From NCBI GenBank assembly GCA_965220285.1, contig OZ244818.1, positions 992,001 to 1,056,000 of the forward strand: a DNA stretch of 64,000 nt, given 5' to 3'. Below the pieces are notes generated by a model. The model made no database searches. It saw nothing but the letters and a program-made list of their open reading frames with translations, and was not told the origin of the DNA. Made by a program: the position numbers and the translations under genes. This stretch comes from Bin5 sp009843665. Its GTDB lineage: Bacteria; Chloroflexota; Anaerolineae; Caldilineales; Caldilineaceae. Within the stretch, counting starts at the first letter, position 1; each line of letters begins with the position of its first letter. Shown here in pieces: positions 50,171-58,451 of this stretch.

Positions 50171-52632
50171 TTGGTTTGGACTGTCTGTTCCTTGAGTACA
50201 GCGGTTTTTTCTTGGGCACTGTTGCGGACGCGGTGCTTCTGCTGGTACTCAGCCAGGTAGTAGCTGCCAATGACGAAGGCAGCAGCTGCACTTTGTCCGC
50301 AGATCGTTTCCCAAGTTGGGAATATGCCGAGCCAGAGGCTAACCCAATAGGGCAGGTTGATGGAACCTACGGGCGAGATCGGCACCCAACCGACGGCCTG
50401 CATCGTATGAATCGTGTTGCCCACCATCACGAGCAGTACTCCGCCGATAAGGATGCCGGTAATAACCAGCATCTTTTTGTAAGGCAGACGGGTCTGGAGC
50501 TGGAAGGTGAAGAAGCCGACAACGGCCGTTGCGAGGAGGCCGAGGGCGACACCTTGCATAACAATTGCCGGTCCTGCGTCCAGTACGAGCGCCTGCAGGA
50601 AGAGCACCGTTTCGAAACCCTCCCGGTAGACACTGGTGAATCCCAGCGCGATAAATCCAAGGGCCTGGGCCGACAGCAGACTTTCGGCGGCTCCACCCAA
50701 CAGTGTCTTTTTGCGCTGGTGGAAGCCTGCCAGCCAGTCCTTCCAGTAGACTCGATGGAAGAACCAGTTGGTAATGAGGAGGAGGACGCCCACGGCGATC
50801 AGGGAAACGACGGCTTCAAGGCGCTCACCGAAACTACTGAAGGCGAGCATCAGTTTTTGGGCGATCCACCATGTAATCACGGTAGCGACTGTCGCCAAAA
50901 TAACACCGACAAGCATCGAGCGCCGGAAGGCGGCATAGGCGCCCACCATGCTGGCCATGAGCGCGGCGAGGATGACAATGGCTTCCAGCCCTTCGCGGAA
51001 GACGATGACGGCGGAATTGGTAATGATCGCCAGGGGTGCGGCGCCGCTGCCGAGAACGGTCTGGGCTTCGGCCAGCCCTTCGTCCAGAACGTCTCGTACT
51101 GCGGCGACCTCGGCAGGGGTTCGGCGTTGGGCCACAACCAAAGAGAGTCCAGGCTGCCCCTGGAAGCCATGCCAGAAGAGTCCGTCGAGGCGCGCTACCA
51201 GGTCGGGTGAAAAGGCCATAAGCCGCAACTCCGGCCCGGCATCGAAGAGGGCGTAGGCCTGGATGCGGCTGCTTTCGGCCAGTTCGTACTCGCCGCGTGC
51301 CACCTGCTGCTCCATTTCGTTCAACAAGGTTTCAACTACGTTAAAGATGCCCTCGCCACTGCTGTCGTGCACGGCATCGCCGAGCGTCTCTTCGGTGAGC
51401 GCCAGCGCTTCTTCAACTTGGGAGCGCACGAGCTTTCTTTCGTCGAGCTGTTCGAGGGCCACTTTCATTTCCTGAAGCAGGGCAACGAGACGCTCGGCGG
51501 CAGCAGGGTCGGCGGCGGAGATGCGGGGGTAGAGCTCAGCGAGGAAGACCTCGGCCTGATCACGGAAGGTCAGCGCTTCCAGGTACTCCGTTTCAATGGT
51601 GATCTGGCCGTTACGGACGCCATCGCGATATTCAATGTAGACCAGGTCGATGAAGAGATATAGCAGTTGACTACGACGGGCGAACTCCTCAGGCGAGAGA
51701 TCCACAGGCTGGTAAGAAGAGATGAGGCCGCGCAGGTCGGAGACGATGGTAGCCATTTGGGCAAGATCGCCGGCCAGGACGTCCTCTTCAATTTTCCTCA
51801 GGGACTGTTCGACTGCAGCAGCCGCGGACTCCCCTTCTTTTGCCACAAAATCGTCGCGCAGAAGGGCAAAGTAACCCTGCAATTGACCTGTCCACTCGGC
51901 AGAGCGCGTCGGATATCCCTTGATGGCCGCCTTTTCCAGATTGTTCAGCGCTTCACGCAGGCGGAAAAAGTAGGTGTCTCTGAGGTCATCGCCCACGACG
52001 GCAAGGGTGGTCGCCTGATTGGTCAGTCCGCCAAGGTAAGAGTTAATGGTCCGACGTGCCAGGTCATCGATCATGCTCACTTTGGTGGCGCGACGGAATT
52101 CGCGCAGGCGCAGCCAGTCGGCCGCGCGGGCACCATCTTCGGATTCAATGGAGGCAAGGGCGGCGGTTTGCGCCCCCCAGAGCAGGCCGGTCCAGAAACG
52201 GCCGCGGGCTGCAGACAGAGCGGGCCCGTCATTGGCCTGCGCGGCCTGGAGGGCGTCGTCCAGTGCCCTTTGAATCCAGGAGGCAGCGGCGGGTGCCAGG
52301 ACGGCAAGAGATGGCTGCAGATTTTCGTTATAGACCCGAATTGCGGATTCGATGTTCGTTTGGGACCGCGCGGCGAGGGCGTTCCTGGTCTCGTCGTGCT
52401 CAGCGCGCTCTGCCTCGTAAAGCGCGCGCTGGGCCTCAAAGGTAAAGCTGCGAAGTTGCTCGGCCACCTGCCACAGGTGGGTCTCGTCGTCGTCCTGCCC
52501 ATGCTGTGCGGGGGGCGAGACGAAACCAGCTCTGGGCTTCAGTTGCGCGTGCGTGGTCTCCGCCATCAAAACTGCACTGCCCAAAACGATTGCAATGCAG
52601 ATCAGACCGAGGAAAGTACGGTTTCCCGACAT
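50167..52632 (-). CDS. FTR1-family iron permease with long N-terminal domain
   Basis: An 821-residue high-affinity iron (or lead) importer. After a signal peptide (S-G-N-R-T-F-L-G-L-I...) comes a roughly 500-residue helical exported domain, then a seven-helix FTR1 core. Both iron-binding motifs are present: F-R-E-G-L-E-A near residue 542 and Y-R-E-G-F-E-T near residue 667, each matching the REGLE consensus. The long N-terminal part is unlike E. coli EfeU and could sense or bind iron, or interact with the lipoprotein made by the gene before it. The ATG at 52632 is chosen for its signal peptide; a GTG at 52659 is possible. Confidence 0.88.
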   Translation of the reverse strand: MSGNRTFLGLICIAIVLGSAVLMAETTHAQLKPRAGFVSPPAQHGQDDDETHLWQVAEQLRSFTFEAQRALYEAERAEHDETRNALAARSQTNIESAIRVYNENLQPSLAVLAPAAASWIQRALDDALQAAQANDGPALSAARGRFWTGLLWGAQTAALASIESEDGARAADWLRLREFRRATKVSMIDDLARRTINSYLGGLTNQATTLAVVGDDLRDTYFFRLREALNNLEKAAIKGYPTRSAEWTGQLQGYFALLRDDFVAKEGESAAAAVEQSLRKIEEDVLAGDLAQMATIVSDLRGLISSYQPVDLSPEEFARRSQLLYLFIDLVYIEYRDGVRNGQITIETEYLEALTFRDQAEVFLAELYPRISAADPAAAERLVALLQEMKVALEQLDERKLVRSQVEEALALTEETLGDAVHDSSGEGIFNVVETLLNEMEQQVARGEYELAESSRIQAYALFDAGPELRLMAFSPDLVARLDGLFWHGFQGQPGLSLVVAQRRTPAEVAAVRDVLDEGLAEAQTVLGSGAAPLAIITNSAVIVFREGLEAIVILAALMASMVGAYAAFRRSMLVGVILATVATVITWWIAQKLMLAFSSFGERLEAVVSLIAVGVLLLITNWFFHRVYWKDWLAGFHQRKKTLLGGAAESLLSAQALGFIALGFTSVYREGFETVLFLQALVLDAGPAIVMQGVALGLLATAVVGFFTFQLQTRLPYKKMLVITGILIGGVLLVMVGNTIHTMQAVGWVPISPVGSINLPYWVSLWLGIFPTWETICGQSAAAAFVIGSYYLAEYQQKHRVRNSAQEKTAVLKEQTVQTK

Positions 52633-52755
52633 AATCGTCGGCTCGGCAGCGCTATTCACGACTTTCGTCTTTCACAGAAGTTGCTCCAAGCCTCTTTGCC
52701 AGGTCTGGCGAGTCGCTGCGCCCGGATTATACGAAAGGCGCAGCGACATCACAGT

Positions 52756-53910
52756 TCAGGCCAGATCGAGAGCTATATTCAGATCTGAGGCGGCCTGTGC
52801 TACCAGGGCGGCAAGGGCGGTTGCCAAGTCCTGGGCCTCAGTACCGATGAGATCGGCCTCTTCGGGGCTGAACTTCACGCCTTCCTGTTCCTGTGCAAAG
52901 AGATCATCAACGTATGTTATCAGGGTGTTGAAGTCGGTTCGGATCTGCTCGTGAAGCTGATCGTCGCTATTGGACACCAGGGGCGAGATATTGTCGTAAG
53001 TGAAACTCAAACCGGCGAGGATCCCTTTGATGTCATGCAAGCGGCTAACGGCGATGAAGCTTTCCTGCTCACTGTCCATGCCAGTGACGAAGACGGACTC
53101 TTTCCACTGTCCGAAATACTCGTTCATGGTCGGGATCATGGTGACAAGAGCGGTCAGAGCGTCCTCAAGCGTCGGCTCCCAGGCTTCGATGGCGCCCTGC
53201 ATTTCGATCGTGGCGTCGTTCAGTCCCTGGGTAGCGCCGAGAAGCATGTTGGCTTCAGGCAAGGCTTCGCCTACACTGATGGCGCCATCGCCATCCATAT
53301 CGACCTTAAGGCCGGTGAATTCAGGATTCGTTCCCCAAAGCGTGGGTTCCAGAAGATTGTGGAAGAAGTTACCAGGGGACTCGTATACCCGGCCGTCGGG
53401 AAGCTCAAGGGTCCATTGCAAGGCCTCTTCCGGATCCTCGGAGCCAGGGGGGCCTGCGTCGATCCAGACATCGTAGTGGGCCAGCGAGGGAACGCCGGCT
53501 ACGATGCCCTCATCAAGTTCATAGTAGGTGCTGGCCTCAAGCCACAGATCTCGCGCCTGGTGGACAAGGGCGCTGATTTCTTCCTGGTTATTGGCCCAAA
53601 GTTGTTCGTATGGATCGGCATCGGAATTCGCTTCGAGCGCTTCCTGAACGAGATCGTAGTACTGCTGCGCAACGTCAGCCAGTCTGGCGGTGGCGCCCTG
53701 CATCAGTTCCGCATTCTCCAAAGCGTATTCCTTGACGGCATTCAGGTCCACTGCCGGCGCGGAATCCATGGATTCGCTCGCGCCTTGCGGGGCAGCTGGA
53801 ACTGTCTGCACGACGCAGGCGGAAAGCGCCAGCATCAGGACAATGCAGAGGGCCGATGTGAGTTGCCTCTTCACGCGATAGAGGCGGTGCGAAAGTGTTT
53901 GGTGAAGCAT
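52756..53910 (-). CDS. Imelysin/EfeO-like iron-associated lipoprotein
   Basis: A 384-residue predicted lipoprotein. The signal ends at a lipobox (A-L-S-A-C). The mature part is helical and resembles the imelysin/EfeO family, which binds iron with an H-x-x-E-like site; here G-N-F-F-H-N-L-L-E is the likely counterpart. It also carries a canonical EF-hand loop, D-M-D-G-D-G-A-I-S-V-G-E, predicting calcium binding. The family call is by pattern. It is 123 bp upstream of the FTR1 permease on the same strand. The ATG at 53910 is chosen over a start 31 codons upstream by a GGAG ribosome site and signal peptide. Confidence 0.7.
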   Translation of the reverse strand: MLHQTLSHRLYRVKRQLTSALCIVLMLALSACVVQTVPAAPQGASESMDSAPAVDLNAVKEYALENAELMQGATARLADVAQQYYDLVQEALEANSDADPYEQLWANNQEEISALVHQARDLWLEASTYYELDEGIVAGVPSLAHYDVWIDAGPPGSEDPEEALQWTLELPDGRVYESPGNFFHNLLEPTLWGTNPEFTGLKVDMDGDGAISVGEALPEANMLLGATQGLNDATIEMQGAIEAWEPTLEDALTALVTMIPTMNEYFGQWKESVFVTGMDSEQESFIAVSRLHDIKGILAGLSFTYDNISPLVSNSDDQLHEQIRTDFNTLITYVDDLFAQEQEGVKFSPEEADLIGTEAQDLATALAALVAQAASDLNIALDLA

Positions 53911-54127
53911 CTGAAATTGGTCTCCTGTATGGATTTGATTTAGAGATTCTCTCTGCTTCGGCTTTACAACGACCAACGCTTGACATGTTCGACTGACAAG
54001 CACTGTTCAACGGGCCAAGACGGACGCCGACTTTTCGCTACGGAGTGCGGCGCTCATGTGTGCAGCACCGTGGCATGCGGCTGAACAGGCGTCCTTCCCA
54101 GTTGACATTGGCCGCGGAAAAGCGGCG

Positions 54128-54136
54128 TGCTATACT
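54128..54136 (+). promoter_or_regulatory. Extended -10 promoter for candidate small RNA 2
   Basis: TGCTATACT (54128-54136) is a TGn-TATACT extended -10. A perfect TTGACA lies at 54102-54107, but 23 bp away, too far for a usual -35. Confidence 0.5.
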
Positions 54137-54253
54137 GGAGACCGGTCCAGCCTGGCGCTAAAGTGACGGCTGCGGCAACAGCCGTCACACATTCAGAGAT
54201 TCGGGTTGGATCACCCCATAGAAGTCGGCCCCTGGAGGGCCGGCTTCTCTTTT
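54137..54253 (+). ncRNA. Candidate small RNA 2 (promoter, hairpin, terminator)
   Basis: From a start near 54143 the RNA would hold TGACGGCT (54164-54171) paired perfectly with AGCCGTCA (54180-54187), a single-stranded linker, then an 11-bp terminator hairpin, GAAGTCGGCCC-CTGGA-GGGCCGGCTTC (54221-54247, one T-G pair), followed by TCTTTT. It has no coding potential on this strand and no known family (6S, SRP, tmRNA) is recognised. It lies between minus-strand genes, with the terminator reaching the stop of the downstream gene, as in small RNA 1. Confidence 0.6.
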
Positions 54254-54473
54254 ATCCGCTAGCTAAGCGTCTGTCCAGTTCTCGATTGAGGGCGTTTCGC
54301 GGGCGAAGGACCGCGCGCTTGGGTGCCAAGCGCAACTGATTCATTTTGGATACTTCATCCTTATCCTGTTTGTCGTCCGAGCGACGCGCAGCCCGGAGGC
54401 TATACAGCAGAATCGCGACTGCCACGAGCAGACCTAGCAAGAGGACAAGCTGCAGAAAATCAACAATCTCCAT
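54252..54473 (-). CDS. Small single-pass membrane protein
   Basis: A 73-residue protein with one hydrophobic helix (F-L-Q-L-V-L-L-L-G-L-L-V-A-V-A-I-L-L) and a basic cytoplasmic tail. No family is recognised. The ATG at 54473 follows an AGGGG ribosome site; a frame start 22 codons upstream is less likely. Its stop lies inside the terminator region of candidate small RNA 2 on the other strand. Confidence 0.5.
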   Translation of the reverse strand: MEIVDFLQLVLLLGLLVAVAILLYSLRAARRSDDKQDKDEVSKMNQLRLAPKRAVLRPRNALNRELDRRLASG

Positions 54474-54654
54474 TTCGAACCCCTGAATCGCTATTATTTG
54501 CGGACTGAGGGCGAACGACAATGGGGATAAGTATAGCACCGCAATTCAAGGAATTGGGCTGGGATTTAGGCGAGATTTGTCGCTGCAGAGGTGAAGAGAA
54601 TCGCGTAGATAGGGTTAACTGTGGGTTTAACCTAGATTAACAGTCCACTTGAGT

Positions 54655-55533
54655 TCAGAACAGCGACAATTGACCGCTGTCCTCCTCTCCTGCAGGCCGC
54701 CCGACCGCGGGATTCCAGTCGGGTAGGGGCAGGTACTGGCCGATCCGGGCGAGCAAGCGGCGGACCGTTTCCGGAGCGTGGCCTTCGAAGGGGTTGTGGA
54801 CGTAACAGAAGACGTCGGTGCCGTCCTTGAGCAGGTCGGCGATGCGTTTGGCCCATTTGTCCAGCAACTCTTCCTGGGGACGCCGGATTAGCTTGTCGTC
54901 AGGAAGCGGATCACGGTCGTTACCGATGAGGCGGATGTGGAGAGGAAGGCGTGTGCCGGTACTCTCGGCAGCGGCCTGCCAGTTGGCAAATGTGTCGGGC
55001 TGGCCGCTTCGCTCGACGACGACGAAACGGATTCCCCGCTCCAGCAAGAAGCGGGCGAAGGCTGTGGTCATGAGATCGAAAGCGCGGACTTCAACGGAAA
55101 CGCTAATCTCCGGGGCGTTGGTGGCGAGGCTATCTACGAAGGCGGCCAGACGGCGGCCGTCGCTGCTGCGGGAAAAGGATGCCGGGAACTGAATGAGGCC
55201 GGGGGCAGCGGCGGAACCAAGCGAACGCAGGACATCCAGATAAGCAGCCGTTGTCTTCTCCACACTCACGAGCCTCTTTTCGTGGGTTATCTCCCGGGGG
55301 GCTTTCAAGGAGAAGGTGAACTGAACAGGCACGCTTTCGAGCCAGCGCAACAGGGTCTTGGGCGGAGGCAGGGCGTAGAAGCTGGTATTGGCTTCGACGG
55401 TGTTGAATTGCGCTGCGTAATAGCTGAGTTGCTGGTCGGCCGGCGTTTGGGAGGGATAGAAGACGCCGCGCCAGTCGGGAAAGCTCCAGGAAGAGGTTCC
55501 GACGTGCAAGGAACCTGTTGTTTCGGTCTTCAT
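54655..55533 (-). CDS. DUF72 domain-containing protein (YecE-like)
   Basis: A 292-residue soluble TIM-barrel-like protein of the DUF72/YecE family. The G-T-S-S-W-S-F-P-D-W-R-G-V-F-Y-P and F-N-T-V-E-A-N-T-S-F-Y motifs near the N-terminus and the C-Y-V-H-N-P-F-E-G-H-A-P segment near the C-terminus are diagnostic. The function of the family is not settled. The ATG at 55533 is preferred over a start 18 codons upstream. It is divergent from amt. Confidence 0.9.
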   Translation of the reverse strand: MKTETTGSLHVGTSSWSFPDWRGVFYPSQTPADQQLSYYAAQFNTVEANTSFYALPPPKTLLRWLESVPVQFTFSLKAPREITHEKRLVSVEKTTAAYLDVLRSLGSAAAPGLIQFPASFSRSSDGRRLAAFVDSLATNAPEISVSVEVRAFDLMTTAFARFLLERGIRFVVVERSGQPDTFANWQAAAESTGTRLPLHIRLIGNDRDPLPDDKLIRRPQEELLDKWAKRIADLLKDGTDVFCYVHNPFEGHAPETVRRLLARIGQYLPLPDWNPAVGRPAGEEDSGQLSLF

Positions 55534-55608
55534 TCGATTCTCGTACGGGGCTGAGATGAACTCTGGCGGGCCAAAAGGCAGTGCCATTTCACTGATGGCG
55601 ATTTGTTA

Positions 55609-55623
55609 TGTGCAATATGCACA
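55609..55623. promoter_or_regulatory. TGTGCA-ATA-TGCACA palindrome between DUF72 and amt
   Basis: A perfect 6-bp inverted repeat with a 3-bp spacer, 76 bp upstream of the DUF72 start and about 290 bp upstream of amt. It could be a dimeric regulator site. Apart from it and the amt ribosome site, the 328-bp gap (55588-55915) shows nothing clear. Confidence 0.35.
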
Positions 55624-55915
55624 AAAACAGGTTTTCAATTTCATGCAGGATGGGCAGTGGAAACTGTCTTTCGATCGGATATCCTTTCTCTCAATCGCTG
55701 GCTTGTGAAGTGTCTGAGGCGCCGGCGCTGCGCTCAAAGAGCGTACTGCTGTGTCATTCGGTCAAGAAAGCTCAGGCCCATATGTTTGGATTGACTCATC
55801 TGCGCCACCGGGGTACGCGGGCTGCGATCAAAGCCAGGGGAGCGGCCACCGCGGCACAAGTGGAGCAGAAGGGCAGTATTGTTTCAGGTCTTACTTAAGG
55901 AAGGAGAACTTTTCG

Positions 55916-57253
55916 ATGTCACTGCTTGTACGCGCTATGAAACACGGCTCGAAGTTGCGGGCGATACCGCTTGCCGTTCTTGGTCTGCTCGTCTTCGCCC
56001 CGTCTGCATTCGCCCAGGATGCGGCGCCGTTTACGACGGATGAAGTTGCCTACTCGATTGACAACTTAATCCTGTTTGTCTCTGCGGTGCTGGTGCTGTT
56101 TATGCAGGCTGGCTTCGCGATGGTCGAGGCGGGTTTCAATTCGGCCAAGAATACTGTGAACATTATGTTCAAGAACATCATTGACCTGGCAAGTGGTGTT
56201 TTCTTCTATTTCCTGATTGGATACAGCCTCATGTACGGCGGGCCGTTACTCGGGGGATTCCTGGGATTTGGTGGGTTCGGAATCTCGTCGGAAGCGCCTG
56301 TAGCGATGGCGGGTAACCTGAACCCCCAGGTTGACTTTCTCTTCCAGGTAGCCTTTGCAGCGACGGCGGCCACGATTGTATCCGGCGCGGTAGCCGGCCG
56401 CATGAAGATTTCGGGCTACCTGATCTACAGTATTATTCTCACTGCCATTATCTACCCTGTGAGCGGCTATTGGAAATGGGGTGGAGGCTGGTTGGACGGG
56501 ATGGGCTTCTATGACTTTGCGGGTTCGCTGGTTGTACATGCTGTGGGCGGATTCGCGGCCCTGGCTGCGGTCATCGTGCTCGGTCCGCGCATCGGACGCT
56601 TCGGCGGCGGCTCGACCAATCCGCTGCCGCCCAGCAATATGGCGATGGCTGCGCTGGGAGTCTTCATCCTGTGGATTGGCTGGTACGGTTTCAATCCGGG
56701 AAGTCAGCTTGCCTTCACGGGCGCTGTCAATACGGATGCGGTTATGCTGATCGCTACCAATACGACGTTGGCGGCGGCATTGGGGACGTTACTGGCGATG
56801 ATCTATGGCTGGGTCAAGACGGGCAAGCCGAACCTGAGCTACACGCTGAACGGTGCACTGGGCGGTCTGGTCGGCATCACGGCAAACTGTGATTCGGTCA
56901 ATAACGTCGAGGCTCTGATCATCGGCGCAGTCGCCGGTGTGCTGGTGTGCGTAGGGATGGAGGCCCTGGAGAACTTCAAGATCGACGACGCAGTTGGCGC
57001 GTGGCCGGTACACGGGCTGTGCGGAATCTGGGGCGGCATTGCCACCGGTATTTTCGGAGGTCACCCGATTGTTGCACAGATAGTGGGTTCGATCGCGATT
57101 CCAGTGTGGGCTTTCGTGGCCGCTTACATTCTGTTCACAGTCATCAAGGCGCTAGGTGTGTTGCGCGTCTCTCCGGAAGAGGAGCAGGCAGGTCTGGACC
57201 TTTCCGAGCATGGCGTGGGCGCTTACCATCTGGTTGGCGAGGAGACGGGCTGA
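55916..57253 (+). CDS. amt: Ammonium transporter Amt
   Basis: A 445-residue trimeric ammonium channel. A signal peptide (through A-F-A-Q-D-A) precedes eleven hydrophobic segments. Family motifs are visible: F-M-Q-A-G-F-A-M-V-E-A-G, D-F-A-G-S-L-V-V-H-A-V-G-G (twin-histidine region first His) and the later A-V-G-A-W-P-V-H-G-L-C-G-I-W-G (second His). The ATG at 55916 follows AAGGAAGGAG. No glnK/PII gene follows, although most amt genes have one; a rho-independent terminator lies downstream instead. Confidence 0.95.
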   Translation: MSLLVRAMKHGSKLRAIPLAVLGLLVFAPSAFAQDAAPFTTDEVAYSIDNLILFVSAVLVLFMQAGFAMVEAGFNSAKNTVNIMFKNIIDLASGVFFYFLIGYSLMYGGPLLGGFLGFGGFGISSEAPVAMAGNLNPQVDFLFQVAFAATAATIVSGAVAGRMKISGYLIYSIILTAIIYPVSGYWKWGGGWLDGMGFYDFAGSLVVHAVGGFAALAAVIVLGPRIGRFGGGSTNPLPPSNMAMAALGVFILWIGWYGFNPGSQLAFTGAVNTDAVMLIATNTTLAAALGTLLAMIYGWVKTGKPNLSYTLNGALGGLVGITANCDSVNNVEALIIGAVAGVLVCVGMEALENFKIDDAVGAWPVHGLCGIWGGIATGIFGGHPIVAQIVGSIAIPVWAFVAAYILFTVIKALGVLRVSPEEEQAGLDLSEHGVGAYHLVGEETG

Positions 57254-57365
57254 GCCGACTTGATTCAGAGTGGGATCTAGTTTTTCAGATGATGCTCAGA
57301 ACCCCGTAAGTTCAGAGCGGAAAACAGTTCCGTTTCTGCTTATCTGATTGAATACTGACAGGGAG

Positions 57366-57408
57366 CGTCCCTCTCGCGGAGTTTCTGATGGCGAGAGGGA
57401 CGTTTTTT
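57366..57408 (+). terminator. Intrinsic terminator after amt
   Basis: CGTCCCTCTCGC (57366-57377) pairs perfectly over 12 bp with GCGAGAGGGACG (57391-57402), followed by TTTTTT. It closes the amt transcript about 110 bp after the stop. The rest of the gap to 57741 has no clear gene. Confidence 0.9.
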
Positions 57409-57741
57409 GTCTTCGGCCTCCTGCCGGTCGGTGCCGGACTCACAAGGACTCCTGCTGACCGTCCCCCGGTCAGAGCGCGGATTCCGGGCGTTGACACAGG
57501 TTATTCACCTTGTATAATCACAGTCCAGTGGGATTTCTTCGATAGCGCGTCCGCTTCAAGCCGGCAGAGGAGTACTCTGTTTTCGCGGCAAGGGAAAGAA
57601 AGATCGTCGTCTTTCCCGCCCGTGGCTGCGCCCGAAGGTACCAAGATCCTCAACGAGACCCCTGACAGATGCTCCCAGGCTCACTCACCGTGATCCCAGA
57701 CAAGACAACCGAGTTGGAAGGATTCCCTGGAGAATCGGGCA

Positions 57742-58344
57742 ATGATACGTAACAGCTTTGACGTGGGTCCGGAAGGCTGGCATTCGTACGACTACCACGG
57801 CGAGATCGTGACGGGGGCGGGGATTTTTGTGCTGACGACGTGGCAGAAGGAGGGAGGCGTCGATGGCGGAGGATGCATTTGGGCTGACCAGTCGCGCTGG
57901 AGTACGGACGTGCCCGAGAGGCCGATTTCGATTCTGGCACCGATCCATTACCGAAACTGGGTCGGGCTGGACCCCATCGATTTGAGGGGGTGCGAGGTGT
58001 CGGTGTACCTGAGGGGCGACGACCTGCGACTTTATAGCGCGGAGTGCTACTTCTGGGTACATGCCCCTGGTGTTCGATGGCATCTCTCGGGCAATCCGGT
58101 CCCGATCGCTGAGGGGCAATGGGCGCGAGAGCCGAGCAGGTTTCTCCTGGAGAACGACGAAACGCTTTGGCATCGCAGTTACAGCAGCGAAGAGTTCTGG
58201 CACCGCAGCTATCCGAAGGGCGGACCGCGACTAGACAGTGTGCTGGGAAACGTGCACAGTTACGGCTTTTCATTTGTCGGATTCAACCGGGAGGTGCAGG
58301 GAAGACTGTCGATGGCGGAGTTCGAGATCCTGCCTAGCAGATAG
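57742..58344 (+). CDS. Hypothetical carbohydrate-binding-like protein
   Basis: A 200-residue soluble protein without a signal peptide. The pattern (F-D-V-G-P-E-G-W-H-S-Y-D-Y-H-G near the start, D-L-R-G-C-E-V-S-V-Y-L-R-G-D-D-L in the middle, then A-E-F-E-I-L at the end) suggests a jellyroll carbohydrate-binding or laminin-G-like fold. It is the first gene of a plus-strand group with two beta-propeller-like proteins, an enolase-superfamily gene and a TPP enzyme, and may share their substrate. The specific family is not recognised. Confidence 0.55.
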   Translation: MIRNSFDVGPEGWHSYDYHGEIVTGAGIFVLTTWQKEGGVDGGGCIWADQSRWSTDVPERPISILAPIHYRNWVGLDPIDLRGCEVSVYLRGDDLRLYSAECYFWVHAPGVRWHLSGNPVPIAEGQWAREPSRFLLENDETLWHRSYSSEEFWHRSYPKGGPRLDSVLGNVHSYGFSFVGFNREVQGRLSMAEFEILPSR

Positions 58345-58451
58345 ATGGAGAAGGGGGGAAGGAGTGCGGTGAAAGGGACAGGAGCTGCGGGCAGGCAAGT
58401 CAGGCGTTGCGCTGAACTTGCGTGGTGTATCGAGTGGAAGGCAAAAACGAG

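Noticed and set aside
49825..51210. A 461-codon plus-strand frame over the FTR1 region
   Set aside because: It runs antisense through a clear FTR1 gene and through the proposed small RNA terminator, with no recognisable domain.
55751..55915. Extra 55-residue N-terminus on the ammonium channel
   Set aside because: The ATG at 55916 has AAGGAAGGAG and begins a normal signal peptide; the upstream part has no family likeness.
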